Source of the DNA: Bradyrhizobium diazoefficiens
Lineage (GTDB): Bacteria > Pseudomonadota > Alphaproteobacteria > Rhizobiales > Xanthobacteraceae
Assembly (NCBI RefSeq): GCF_016616425.1
Contig: NZ_CP067101.1
Span: 3,782,001 to 3,846,000 of the forward strand
Direction of reading: 5' to 3'
Length of the DNA: 64,000 nt
The stretch's first letter is position 1. Each line of letters opens with the position of its first letter. The translations under genes were made by a program, and so were the position numbers. This document shows positions 18,601-26,302 of the stretch, in pieces. The notes under the pieces were generated by a model. The model was not told the DNA's origin. It made no database searches and saw only the letters and a list, made by a program, of their open reading frames with translations.

Positions 18601-19469
18601 AGATGAAGAACGTCGATTTCGACTTCGACGTGAAGCTCGGTGCCGTCGCGGGTTTCAACGGCGAGGCGATGCGCAGCGTCGATGCCAAGATGTCGAAACG
18701 CAATGGTGCCATCAAGGCGTTCACGCTGAGCGGCAAGATCGGCAAGGACACGCCGGTGGCCGCCGATCTTCGCGGTGGCCGCGCCCAGGGCAACCGCGAG
18801 GTGATCTACCTCCAGACCAACGATGCGGGCGCGCTGCTGCGGTTTACCGACACCTATACCAAGGCGGTCGGTGGCCAGATGGTCGTGGCGATGGAGCCGC
18901 CGACGTCCGAGCCGAACACGTCGCGCGAGGGCCTAATCAACGTCCGCGATTTCACGGTGAAGGGCGAAGCTCAGCTCGAGCGCGTTGCCGCCGGCGCCCC
19001 CAACGGTACCGGGAACGGCGTCTCCTTCAGCGCGTTGCGCGCCGAGTTCACGCGGCAGAACGGCGCGCTGACGATCCGTGACGGTGTCGTCAAGGGGCCG
19101 ATGATCGGCGCCACCATCGAGGGCTCGATCGACTATCCCGGCAATCAGGTGTGCATGAGCGGCACCTTCGTGCCGATGTACGGCGTCAACAACATCTTCG
19201 GCCAGATTCCGCTGTTCGGCATCTTCCTCGGCGGCGGCAACAATGAAGGATTGATCGGCGTGACCTATGAGGTGGTCGGAACGCCTGCCGCCCCCGTGAT
19301 GCGCGTCAATCCGATCTCGGCGATGGCTCCCGGCCTGTTCCGCAAGATCTTCGAATTCAACACCGGCAAGCAGAACTCGCCGTTTGAGGAATTCCCGTCA
19401 CGGTCGAATGCCGGCTCGACCGGATCGACGCGTCAGCTGTCGAGTGGCTGCAGCCTCGGGCGGCGATAG
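15624..19469 (+). CDS. AsmA-like / DUF3971 (YhdP-type) giant envelope protein
   Basis: Very large single-pass inner-membrane protein with a long periplasmic beta-rich part; relatives in the AsmA/TamB/YhdP group bridge the periplasm and move phospholipids to the outer membrane. The frame gives 1281 residues from ATG 15624. An in-frame ATG at 15747 (MARNKSPQDYNRD), preceded by GAGAGG, would give 1240 and may be the true start. Features from the first start: charged cytoplasmic region, one membrane helix at about 117-138 (FAVIAGALIVIFVGCFGALWW), a Pro/Ala-rich stretch around 270-300, and a long repetitive beta region. The C-terminal part (GNQVCMSGTFVPMYGVNNIF, IPLFGIFLGGG) carries the AsmA_2/DUF3971-like end. 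No enzyme motif is seen. It is divergent from bcp. Confidence 0.85.
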   Translation: MTNSRNIRGMAAMPAQGASLPVGGCGPGGAQSYDGRLYREAMARNKSPQDYNRDFDRRGGQQQPQEWDDADWDPDQEAAAGHRARRLLSRSSSGFHRLSDGFGALRRWLAAEPWLKRFAVIAGALIVIFVGCFGALWWRLGAGPINLDIATPWLAAAIEDNIGHGNTVEIGGTQIERAGRIRIAVRIRDIIVRDRDQAIVASAPKAEVKLSGAGLLMGHLRAESLNLVDAELAIRIAPDGTVTVSAGDTAKPLATGVASKKDAGLPPTFPRNGVPPPPFATAPASQDPSQAASRAAPQATAQSGILQGLDWLDSLSLTGLDGQNLNEIGLKNGNLIVDDQQRGSKWSFENITLSLRRPSRGGVTLSLGEEGARSWMLRATIGPTENGVRSVDIQADKVSTSNILLALRVKDLTYTADLPLTGELKGELGRDGVPTFFRGKIAVGAGNIIDTDTPDYPMAIDQAEINLEWDANRRVLVAPFKILSGANRMTLLAHLEPPNGTVNDWQLGFSGGSILLGGIDNEPPLVFNRIAIGFRFDTDHKRFLLTQADISNGEIGVAGTGAIDYSGEPRLTLGFAGTPMSASALKRMWPTLVVPELREWVIERIERGTLQRIEIGINSPTKNLPRKGPPIPDDGLSVNIVASGVAVRPVDGMPVVHDADLKAHVTGRTATVNIAQGIADTPAGRKVTISDFVFEVPDMAPKPSPSRTRFRIDGPVPAAAEMLANDRLSDLSSTIVDPNTSKGTFTANIQLGMPVKGELTKADTTYAVTADLNGFAADKLVMNQKLEANNLKIVANNQGYQVKGDVKINGQAASLDYRKPTEGDADVRLQATLDDAGRARLGFDLSPAVSGSLPIKLSGKIAGGPDQTTKLAVEADLTSVRLDNILPGWVKLPGKSGKASFKVVPTAQSTRLEDIVVEGGGASIKGSLEVDANGDLMNANFPTYSPSDGDKASLKVERSQDGVIKGTMRGDVFDARGFLKSAISGNSKDDKNKMKNVDFDFDVKLGAVAGFNGEAMRSVDAKMSKRNGAIKAFTLSGKIGKDTPVAADLRGGRAQGNREVIYLQTNDAGALLRFTDTYTKAVGGQMVVAMEPPTSEPNTSREGLINVRDFTVKGEAQLERVAAGAPNGTGNGVSFSALRAEFTRQNGALTIRDGVVKGPMIGATIEGSIDYPGNQVCMSGTFVPMYGVNNIFGQIPLFGIFLGGGNNEGLIGVTYEVVGTPAAPVMRVNPISAMAPGLFRKIFEFNTGKQNSPFEEFPSRSNAGSTGSTRQLSSGCSLGRR

Positions 19470-19490
19470 GAACGAAGTGGCTGTCTCCAG

Positions 19491-19587
19491 CGTCATGGCC
19501 GGGCTGGTCCTGGCCTGACCCGGCCATCCAAGCTTTGTCGCGCAGTCACCAAAGAACATGGAGGCCCGGCCAAGCCCGGGCATGACG
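19491..19587. repeat. Imperfect palindromic intergenic repeat
   Basis: The ends CGTCATGGCCGGGCT and GCCCGGGCATGACG are near-complementary and inner parts (tggcctgacccggccatcc / ggaggcccggccaag) also pair. Repeats with these GTCATGGCCGGG ends are, from memory, frequent between genes in Bradyrhizobiaceae. It follows the AsmA-like gene directly. Confidence 0.65.
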
Positions 19588-19618
19588 ACCTCTTCGGATG
19601 ATCTAGCGACGCTTGGCC

Positions 19619-19771
19619 CGCGCGAACGCCCGCCAGGAATGTCCCAACGTCGCCCGGGAGCTGCTCGGCCTGCTTGGAGAGGTTCGAGGCGGCCGCGAGC
19701 ACCATACCGGCGGCATTGCCGGTCGCGTTCGCGGCGGTGCTGACGCCGCCGATGTTGATGGTGACTTGGTC
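19619..19771 (-). pseudogene. C-terminal relic of a methyl-accepting chemotaxis protein
   Basis: The reverse strand encodes about 51 residues (DQVTINIGGVSTAANATGNA continuing to KQAEQLPGDVGTFLAGVRA). This matches the last helix of rhizobial chemoreceptors, where NI.GV..AA..TG..A..VL.AA..LS.QAE.L...V..FLA.VRA is typical. Nothing of the sensor, HAMP or hairpin tip is present upstream; the DoxX gene begins 20 bp away in the same direction. Interpreted as a remnant left by a deletion. Confidence 0.75.
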
Positions 19772-19790
19772 GCGTCCGCTGGGCGAGCCG

Positions 19791-20195
19791 CTAGTCCTTG
19801 CTGATCGCCGCATCGGCGCTGACCGAGCCGCCGCCGGCCGCAGAGAGGTAGAGGCAGGCGAAGCAGAACAGGATCGCGGCGGTGCCGCCATTGAGCAGCG
19901 GCAGGAAGACCGGCGTTCCGCCCTTGAACATGTGGCCGATGAAGTAGGCGAAGGCCATTTCACCCGAGAGAATGAACGCGGCGAGGCGGGTAAACAGGCC
20001 GAGCATCAGCAGCGCGCCGAGCACGAGCTCGATCGTGCCGGCCGCGTAGATCAGCGGCGGGACGTTCGCGAAATAGGGGAGCACCGGAAACTTGAAGAGC
20101 TTGGCGACGCCGTACTGGAACAGCAAGAGGCCGGTGATGAAGCGAAACAGGCTCAGGAGAACCGGTTGAAAGCGCGTGAGATAGGGAAAGTTCAT
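19791..20195 (-). CDS. DoxX family membrane protein
   Basis: Small four-helix integral membrane protein of the DoxX/SURF4-like family; members relate to quinone or thiosulfate redox chemistry or envelope stress, but the role of this one is unknown. The start at 20195 (MNFPYLTRF) is chosen because GGAGGGCAAACCA precedes it; an ATG 15 bases upstream is in frame but lacks a site. The 134-residue product shows helices around LSLFRFITGLLLFQYGVAKL, IYAAGTIELVLGALLMLGLF, AAFILSGEMAFAYFIGHM and AAILFCFACLYLSAAGGG. The family GLLF..G..KL and GE.A.AY signatures are present. Located just downstream of nothing on its strand, with a 218-bp gap to the MFS gene. Confidence 0.88.
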   Translation of the reverse strand: MNFPYLTRFQPVLLSLFRFITGLLLFQYGVAKLFKFPVLPYFANVPPLIYAAGTIELVLGALLMLGLFTRLAAFILSGEMAFAYFIGHMFKGGTPVFLPLLNGGTAAILFCFACLYLSAAGGGSVSADAAISKD

Positions 20196-20413
20196 TGGTT
20201 TGCCCTCCATTTGATGCTGCGACTAGGACCGCATTCAGTTCCACCCCGCAAGCGGCTCTGCGTCGATTTGCGCTGACATTTTTGTCATGTCGGACAAAAC
20301 ACCGCAGGCCGAAGTTTCAGCCGCGTGCGATCCGCATTTTTTGCGCGGACCCGCACTGATCCCATCCGTAATTTGCCGGTGACGAGAATGCGCGCAGGTT
20401 ACCTCTGAGACAC

Positions 20414-21682
20414 CTACCGCCGCAACGCTGGCACGACCAGGAACGGGATCATCCCGAGCACGACGCTCGCAAGGGCGAAGGCTAGCAGCGCGTTGTAGCC
20501 ATGGGTCGCGTCATGGATCAGGCCGCCGCTCCAGGAGCCGAATGCCGAACCGAGGCCACTGCCGATCGAGATCGTGCCGTAGATCGTGCCCACGCGCTTG
20601 CCCTGGAATATCCGCATCGCGGTGGCGCTGATCAGCGGACCGCGCGAGCCCATCATGCTGCCGAAGCAGACGACGAAACCGGTGAGCAGCAGGAGGTTCG
20701 GCGAATACTGCAACAGCCACAGCAGGACGATGCCGAGGATCGAGATCGCGTAGCTGAGCAGCACCGACGGCCGCCGCCCGATCAGGCCGTCGAGCGCGGA
20801 CACGCCAAGCATTCCGAACACCAGCACGACGCCGGAAAAACCCCAGGCCGTCGCAGCCTGCAGCGGCGGGAAGCCGGCATCGATCAGGTAGGCCACGATC
20901 TGTGCGGCAATCGCATACATGCCGACGGCGGTAAAGAAGAAGGTCGAGAACAGCGCCCAGAAGGCATGATGGCGCATGGCGCCGAGAAGCGTCCAGCCAT
21001 TGTCGACGAAGTCGGGATCGGTTTTCTTCACGACATGCGGCGAGCCCGCGGCAAACAGACGCCACGGTAGCAGCATCAGCGGCACCAGCAGGCTCAGTGC
21101 TGCGAAGCCGAACAGCCGATAGGTGTCGCGCCAGCCGATGTGATCGATCAGGAGCTGCGAGGCCGGCAGCAGCGCCAGCACGCCGCCGCCCATTGCCGAA
21201 TACACCACCGACATTGCGGTCGGCAGACGGGGCCCGAACCAGCGGCCGAGCAGGATCGAGTTCGGCACGATGCCGATGAAGGCGGCGCCGATCCCGACGC
21301 ACAGGCCGATCGAGAGCTGGAACTGCCAGAGACGTTGCGCGTGGGCCGCGATCAGGAAGGCCGCGCCGAGCAGCAGCAGGCCAAGCGCATAGACGATGCG
21401 CGGTCCGGAATGGTCGAACAGGCGTCCGACGAAGGGCGCGGTGAGCCCGCTTGCGAGCCAGGTCAGGGAGTAGACCGACACGATCTGCGCGCGGTCCCAG
21501 CCGAAGCTCTCGGAGATCGGCTTCAGGAACACCGTGAAGCTGTCGCCGAGCCCGCGGCCGAGCACGGCCAGCGTGAAGCAGAGCGCGAGCACGATGAGCG
21601 CGATGCGCACGGCACCTTGCGTCGCCGCGACGCTATCCTTGCCGGTTTCCCTGGCCGCGTCTTGTGGCGTGTTCTGATCCAT
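20414..21682 (-). CDS. MFS transporter
   Basis: Proton-coupled or facilitative carrier of the major facilitator superfamily; substrate unknown. The 422-residue protein has twelve predicted helices and the MFS loop 2-3 motif in GRLFDHSGPRIVYALG; the loop 8-9 copy is GLIGRRPSVLLSY. The overall pattern (GLGDSFTVFLKPISESFGWD near helix 1) resembles the oxalate/formate and monocarboxylate antiporter branch, common in rhizobia, but this is only a resemblance. It ends before a 218-bp gene-free stretch and begins 57 bp from the tyrS stop; tyrS is transcribed the same way, so the two may be linked on a transcript. Confidence 0.9.
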   Translation of the reverse strand: MDQNTPQDAARETGKDSVAATQGAVRIALIVLALCFTLAVLGRGLGDSFTVFLKPISESFGWDRAQIVSVYSLTWLASGLTAPFVGRLFDHSGPRIVYALGLLLLGAAFLIAAHAQRLWQFQLSIGLCVGIGAAFIGIVPNSILLGRWFGPRLPTAMSVVYSAMGGGVLALLPASQLLIDHIGWRDTYRLFGFAALSLLVPLMLLPWRLFAAGSPHVVKKTDPDFVDNGWTLLGAMRHHAFWALFSTFFFTAVGMYAIAAQIVAYLIDAGFPPLQAATAWGFSGVVLVFGMLGVSALDGLIGRRPSVLLSYAISILGIVLLWLLQYSPNLLLLTGFVVCFGSMMGSRGPLISATAMRIFQGKRVGTIYGTISIGSGLGSAFGSWSGGLIHDATHGYNALLAFALASVVLGMIPFLVVPALRR

Positions 21683-21739
21683 TGCCGGTCAGGGAGCGCG
21701 CTTCGGCGTGCCCTGACAAGCAGCGAAAAGCTCATACGC

Positions 21740-22993
21740 CTATGCAGGCTTGATCAGGATGTGCTTCTTCTTGCCGAAGGACAGCTTGATCACGCCTTCC
21801 GGCGTCAGATGGGTCGCCGAGAGCGCCATCTTCTCGTCGGTGACGGGCTCGTCGTTGACGCGCAGGCCGCCGCCCTTGATCTGGCGCCGTGCCTCGCCAT
21901 TGGAGGCAACCAAGCCCGCCCGAACGAAGGCACTGAGCACGCCGACGCCGGCGTCCAGCTCGCTGCGCGGAATTTCAACCGTCGGCAGGCTCTCGGCGAG
22001 CGCCCCTTCCTCGAAGGTGCGGCGCGCGGTCTCCGCCGCCTCGTTCGCGGCATCGCGGCCGTGCAGCAGCGCGGTCGCTTCGGTGGCGAGCACCTTCTTG
22101 GCCTCGTTGATCTCGGAGCCGCCGAGTGCTTCGAGCTTCTTGATCTCGGCTATCGGCAGGGTCGTGAACAGCTTCAGGAATTTGCCGACGTCGGCATCCT
22201 CGGTGTTGCGCCAGTACTGCCAGAAATCATACGGCGAGAACTGGTCGGCATTGAGCCACACCGCGCCTTGCGCGGTCTTGCCCATCTTGGCGCCCGACGC
22301 CGTGGTCAGCAGCGGTGTCGTCAGCGCGAACAGCTGATGGGTGCCCATGCGGCGGCCGAGATCGACGCCCATGATGATGTTGCCCCACTGGTCCGAGCCG
22401 CCCATCTGCAATTTGCACCCGGTGCGCTTGGCGAGCTCGACGAAGTCGTAGGCCTGGCAGACCATGTAGTTGAACTCGATGAAGCTCATCTCCTGCTCGC
22501 GCTCGAGGCGAAGCCGCACGGAGTCCATGGTCAGCATGCGATTGACCGAGAAGTGCCGGCCGACGTCGCGCAGCATCTCGATCCAGTTCAGCTTGGTCAG
22601 CCATTCCGCATTGTCGAGCATGATGGCGTCGCTCTTGCCCTCGCCATAGCGCAGCACTTTTGCGAACACGCCGCGGATCGAGGCCTTGTTGGCCTCGATC
22701 TCGGCGACGGTGCGCATCGCGCGCGTCTCGTCCTTGCCGGAGGGATCGCCGACCATGGTGGTGCCGCCGCCCATCAGCGTGATCGGCTTGTTGCCCGACT
22801 CCTGGAGCCAGTGCAGCATCATCATGGTCAGATAGTTGCCGATATGCAGCGAGCGGGCGGTGCAATCGTAGCCGACATAGGCGGTCGCTTCGCCCTTGGC
22901 GGCGAGCGCGTCCAGGCCCTCGAAATCGGAGCACTGATGGATGAAACCACGTTCCTGCAGGATATTGAGGAAATCCGATTTAAATGCAGTCAT
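21740..22993 (-). CDS. tyrS: Tyrosyl-tRNA synthetase
   Basis: Charges tRNA-Tyr with tyrosine in the cytoplasm. The 417-residue product has the class I HIGH motif as SLHIGNYL, the tyrosine-binding region [10 protein letters not shown], the tRNA/ATP region [13 protein letters not shown], and the KMSKS loop as [11 protein letters not shown]-terminal S4-like RNA-binding domain covers about 350-410 ([20 protein letters not shown]). The start at 22993 has a plausible context and full length agrees with the bacterial TyrS family. It is divergent from anmK; the 165-bp gap between them must carry both promoters. Confidence 0.97.
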   Translation of the reverse strand: MTAFKSDFLNILQERGFIHQCSDFEGLDALAAKGEATAYVGYDCTARSLHIGNYLTMMMLHWLQESGNKPITLMGGGTTMVGDPSGKDETRAMRTVAEIEANKASIRGVFAKVLRYGEGKSDAIMLDNAEWLTKLNWIEMLRDVGRHFSVNRMLTMDSVRLRLEREQEMSFIEFNYMVCQAYDFVELAKRTGCKLQMGGSDQWGNIIMGVDLGRRMGTHQLFALTTPLLTTASGAKMGKTAQGAVWLNADQFSPYDFWQYWRNTEDADVGKFLKLFTTLPIAEIKKLEALGGSEINEAKKVLATEATALLHGRDAANEAAETARRTFEEGALAESLPTVEIPRSELDAGVGVLSAFVRAGLVASNGEARRQIKGGGLRVNDEPVTDEKMALSATHLTPEGVIKLSFGKKKHILIKPA

Positions 22994-23158
22994 CTGTCGG
23001 CATGCCCAACAATTCTTGGTTTACTGTTTTGGGAGCAATTTAACGGTCTTGCGTAGGAACCCGCTTGCTGCCCGCCACTTGGCGCTGTGGCATTATAAGA
23101 TGTGTCCCTCTGGCACAAGATCGGCATGCCGGAACGGCTCTCTTGAGGACGCTGATCC

Positions 23159-24262
23159 ATGATGTTGACGGCACTCGGTTTGATGAGCGGCACCTCGCTG
23201 GACGGGGTGGATGTCGCGCTGATCGAAACCGATGGAAAGCAGGTGAAAGCGTTCGGCCCATCAGGTTACCGGGCCTATAGCCCGGCGGAGCGCAATCTGC
23301 TGCGCCAGGCGCTGAGCGAGGCCGTGCACCTGTCACAACGCGACGCCCGGCCAGGCGTCCTGGCCGAGGCCGAGCGCGTGGTGACGCAGGCTCACGCCGA
23401 GGCGGTGGCTGCCTTCCTCGTCCAGCACCGCATGAAGCCCGAGGACATCGATATCGTCGGCTTTCATGGCCAGACCGTGCTGCACCGCCCTGAAAGGCGG
23501 CTGACGGTGCAGATCGGCAACGCGCCCGCGCTGGCGAAAGCGATCCACATTCCCGTGATGCATGATTTCCGCGCCGCCGACGTCGAGGCTGGCGGGCAGG
23601 GTGCGCCCCTCGTCCCGGTCTACCACCGCGCGCTCGCGCAATCGCTGGAGCGCGAGGGGCCGATCGTCGTAGTCAATATCGGCGGCGTCTCCAATATCAC
23701 CTATATCGACGGCAACGACACGCTGATCGCCTGCGACACCGGCCCCGGCAACGCGCTGCTCGACGATTTCATGTACCGCACCATGAACCAGGCGTTCGAT
23801 GCGGAAGGAAAGTTCGCAGCTCTCGGGAAGGTCGATGAGGCCTGGATCGCTCGCGCGTTGGAGCTGCCGTTCTTTGCGTTGCCTCCGCCGAAATCGCTCG
23901 ACCGCAACGATTTCGCCGCCCGGAAGCTTGGCGATGTGGCGCCGGCCGACGGCGCGGCTACGCTGACCGCCTTCACCGCGGCGGCGATCGTTCGCATCAT
24001 CCCGTTGTTGCCGAAGCGACCGCGGAGCTGGATCGTCTGCGGCGGCGGCGCCCGCAACCTCACCATGCTGCGCATGCTTCGGGAGCGGGTGGGATCGGCC
24101 ACCGTTGAGGCCGCCGAAACGCTCGGCTGGGCCTCCGACGCCATCGAGGCTCAGGCTTTCGGCTTCCTCGCTGCCCGCGGCCTGAAGGGCCTGCCGTTGT
24201 CCTATCCGGCGACAACGGGCGTGCCGATGCCGATGACGGGCGGGGTAATGGCCCGGCCCTGA
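23159..24262 (+). CDS. anmK: Anhydro-N-acetylmuramic acid kinase
   Basis: Cytoplasmic enzyme that opens and phosphorylates 1,6-anhydro-MurNAc from cell-wall turnover to MurNAc-6-phosphate. The 367-residue protein starts MMLTALGLMSGTSLDGVDVA, with the family phosphate-binding motif near the N-terminus. It has VGFHGQTVLHRP, NIGGVSNITYI, CDTGPGNALLDD and the late WIVCGGGARN motif, all typical of AnmK. A GAGGA site precedes the start by about 8 bases. Divergent from tyrS, an arrangement often seen in rhizobia. It fits with the peptidoglycan genes amiC, mrcA and the M23 peptidase in the same window. Confidence 0.97.
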   Translation: MMLTALGLMSGTSLDGVDVALIETDGKQVKAFGPSGYRAYSPAERNLLRQALSEAVHLSQRDARPGVLAEAERVVTQAHAEAVAAFLVQHRMKPEDIDIVGFHGQTVLHRPERRLTVQIGNAPALAKAIHIPVMHDFRAADVEAGGQGAPLVPVYHRALAQSLEREGPIVVVNIGGVSNITYIDGNDTLIACDTGPGNALLDDFMYRTMNQAFDAEGKFAALGKVDEAWIARALELPFFALPPPKSLDRNDFAARKLGDVAPADGAATLTAFTAAAIVRIIPLLPKRPRSWIVCGGGARNLTMLRMLRERVGSATVEAAETLGWASDAIEAQAFGFLAARGLKGLPLSYPATTGVPMPMTGGVMARP

Positions 24263-24319
24263 GGGCGTCGTCGTAGACCACCGAACGGAGTGTGCGGCAC
24301 CGGTTGTTCTCTCAATGAA

Positions 24320-24965
24320 AAGATTCATCGCGGACACACCTCCGCAATCCCGCGGCGCGTTTCGCCCGAGCTTTGCGGTCTGGTTCGCGCCCGATCATTG
24401 CCAAAGGGCGCAGGGAAGGCCGGGCGCCAGCGGCACCCGCAGGTCCGTGGCGATAAGAACGCACACGGGGTGGACCACAGGTGTGCCGGTCGCCCGGCCT
24501 TCCCTGCGCGGATGGTTTTAACGGTGTCCTTCGTGCTCTCCTCGGGGAGCGTTGCACTATTGCCCCCGTCGCCTCGCGGCTGATCGATGCGCGTTTCCGG
24601 TTGGTCGCCACATCACCGCGAGCCTTGACGCCAGAACCCCGGGCGTCGGGACCACACGACTTCTCCGTCCGCGGACGGCCTCGCCGGATTGCCGAGGGCT
24701 GACGCGTGCTCACCCCCGATGTCCAACGTGGCCGCTGTGACCGCGCCGTGTCGTACGCGTCGCGTGAGACTCACGGTTGCCCGCCCTGTCATCACGCTAT
24801 CCGCGCCGGCGCTACCGCGTCCACCGCACCCCAGCCCGCATCTCGTGACGATCGCGAAGCGCCCCTCTGGCAGGGCCGGGATGGTGCGTGTATGCCACAA
24901 ATCCGAAATTCGGAAAAGCGATATATTTTTTGCGGGCGGGATTGACGGGTCTTGGGTGTTTTGCC
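24320..24965. repeat. Gene-free region resembling a Bradyrhizobiaceae interspersed sequence
   Basis: No gene is supported in the 963 bp between anmK and the GST relic. Conceptual peptides on the plus strand (HCQRAQGRPGASGTRR.., SPRALTPEPRASGPHDF.., PHLVTIAKRPSGRAG.., KSEIRKSDIFFAGGIDG) occur in order but in different frames. From memory these strings recur as spurious hypothetical proteins in Bradyrhizobium and relatives, which suggests a dispersed repeat rather than a coding gene. The central part forms a strong hairpin (separate entry). Not verified by search. Confidence 0.5.
24408..24509. other. 102-nt element closed by a 19-bp perfect inverted repeat
   Basis: GCGCAGGGAAGGCCGGGCG at 24408-24426 is exactly complementary to CGCCCGGCCTTCCCTGCGC at 24491-24509. 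Inside, GGTCCGTG and CACGGGGTGGACC can pair too, giving a long rod with a loop near 24450. This could be a structured RNA, a recombination or gyrase-type palindrome, or a bidirectional terminator for anmK. Confidence 0.65.
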
Positions 24966-25040
24966 CGACGCCATTATCTGACGCCAACGAGGGCAGAAAA
25001 ATGCACTGTCACCGTAATTTCAGCATCCGCTTCATTTTCC

Positions 25041-25145
25041 GTCATTCCGGGCGCGCGTAGCGCGAACCCGGAATCCATCGCGCCGCACCGCTTGGTGCAC
25101 GATGGATTCCGGGTCTGCTTGCTGGCGCACGCATCCCGGAATGAC
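25041..25145. repeat. Palindromic intergenic repeat, GTCATTCCGGG type
   Basis: Ends GTCATTCCGGG (25041-25051) and CCCGGAATGAC (25135-25145) are exact inverted copies. Internal ACCCGGAATCCATCG and CGATGGATTCCGGGT pair as well, giving a cruciform-like structure. A second copy lies at 58475-58579. Confidence 0.85.
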
Positions 25146-25172
25146 CGAGGGTGACTTTCCGTCGCATCACCA

Positions 25173-25219
25173 TTGACAAATAGATGCAACGGCATCTACA
25201 TTAATGCAATTGCATTAAT
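25173..25219 (+). promoter_or_regulatory. Promoter with two tandem palindromic operators upstream of GST relic
   Basis: A TTGACA box (25173-25178) is followed 18 bases later by TACATT (25197-25202). Two palindromes overlap it: TAGATGC-AACG-GCATCTA (25181-25198) and the perfect 20-mer ATTAATGCAATTGCATTAAT (25200-25219). Both share the core ATGC-N4-GCAT and their centres are 20 bp apart, two helical turns. One dimeric repressor (MarR, HxlR or TetR type) binding twice is the simplest reading. No regulator gene is adjacent. Confidence 0.75.
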
Positions 25220-25231
25220 ATTAGGATGGTC

Positions 25232-25909
25232 ATGACAGCCTCACTCAAACTCATCAGCCATAAGCTTTGCCCCTACGTGCAGCGCGCGGTGATCGCGCTG
25301 AAGGAGAAGGACGTGCAATTCGAGCGGATCGACATCGATCTCGCCAACAAGCCCGACTGGTTCTTAAAACTCTCGCCGCTCGGCAAGGTGCCGGTGCTGG
25401 TGGTGACGACATAGCAGGGCGAAGTCGCGCTGTTCGAGAGCAACGTGATCTGCGAGTACATCGAGGAGACGCAGGGCGGCGCGGAGCTGCATCCGACGAA
25501 TGCGCTCAAGCGCGCCGAGCATCGTGCCTGGATGGAGTTCGGCTCGGCGATCCTCGGCGATCTCTGGGGTCTCGAGACGACGACCGATCCGGAGACGTTC
25601 CAAACCAAGCGCCAGGCGCTCGCGGCGAAATTCGCGCGTGTCGAGGCAGCGCTTCGCGCGGGCCCGTATTTCGCCGGCGAGCAGTTCAGCCTGGTCGACG
25701 CGGTGTTCGCACCGATCTTTCGCTATTTCGACGTTTTCGACGAACTGACCGAACTCGGCATCTTCAGCGATCTGCCCAAGGTGCGCGCGTGGCGGGCGGA
25801 GCTTGCCAAATGTCCGAGCGTTCGCACCGCAGTCGGCGCGGATTATCCGCAATTGCTGCGAGCCTTCCTCGTTCGCCACGACGCGCATCTTCTCAAGCTC
25901 GCCGCCTGA
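25232..25909 (+). pseudogene. Glutathione S-transferase gene with in-frame amber codon
   Basis: The intact family fold would conjugate or reduce substrates with glutathione. Start ATG 25232 has AGGA five bases upstream (25226 is an alternative). The thioredoxin-like N-domain LKLISHKLCPYVQRAV has the Cys-Pro-Tyr motif of omega/lambda-type GSTs, and KLSPLGKVPVLV the glutathione-binding cis-Pro. TAG at 25412-25414 then interrupts; the same frame continues without any shift as QGEVALFESNVICEYIEET, through the alpha-helical C-domain (GPYFAGEQFSLVDAVFAPI) to a normal end at 25909. The single substitution (for example from TGG, CAG or GAG) is the only visible lesion, so the loss is recent, a sequencing error, or read through by a suppressor. 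Total length would be 225 residues, normal for GST. Confidence 0.85.
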
Positions 25910-25948
25910 GCGTGCGCAGGTCAAGCGCCGTCACCGATCTAGCAGCGA

Positions 25949-26239
25949 TCAGATGCAGCCGTCGGCAAGCAGCAGCTTACTCGTCGTTGCGGCGTGGCGT
26001 ATCGCGAACAGGTTCTGAGCGTCGGGATCGTCCAGGAAGGCTTGGGCCTTCGCGCGCTCCGGAAATTCGATGATGACAAGGCGCTCGGGCGTCCAGTCGC
26101 CTTCGATCGCGGTCGGCTCGACGCCGCGGACGATGTATCGTCCGGAATGCTTGGCGATAAAGGCCGGGATTTCGGCGATGTATGTTTGGAAGCCGGTGAA
26201 ATCGTTCACCGAGAGGTCGAGCACCAGATAGGCCGTCAT
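25949..26239 (-). CDS. DUF1330 domain protein
   Basis: Small 96-residue cytoplasmic protein of the dimeric alpha/beta-barrel DUF1330 family, whose function is unknown. Family features seen: start MTAYLVLDLSVND, the central HSGRYIVRGVEPTAIEG, then the WTPERLVIIEFPERAKAQAF and HAATTSKLLLADG segments. It begins just upstream of the alpha/beta hydrolase end (63 bp), both on the reverse strand, so they may be co-transcribed. No catalytic residue can be assigned. Confidence 0.9.
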   Translation of the reverse strand: MTAYLVLDLSVNDFTGFQTYIAEIPAFIAKHSGRYIVRGVEPTAIEGDWTPERLVIIEFPERAKAQAFLDDPDAQNLFAIRHAATTSKLLLADGCI

Positions 26240-26302
26240 GGCTTGTCATCCCGTCGTTGACGGTCCGCAGCCATGCCACGAACCTATCAACGCAGGAAGA
26301 CC

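Noticed and set aside
21140..23056. Long forward frame opposite the MFS and tyrS genes
   Set aside because: tyrS and the MFS carrier carry family motifs on the reverse strand; the forward frame has no recognisable domain.
22994..23158. Sigma-54 promoter between tyrS and anmK
   Set aside because: TGGCATTATAAG resembles a fragment but the required GG-N10-GC spacing is absent; ordinary sigma-70 boxes are equally plausible.
24320..25225. Several small forward frames after anmK
   Set aside because: Frame changes, no RBS, overlap with palindromes and recurrent spurious peptide strings; treated as repeat sequence.
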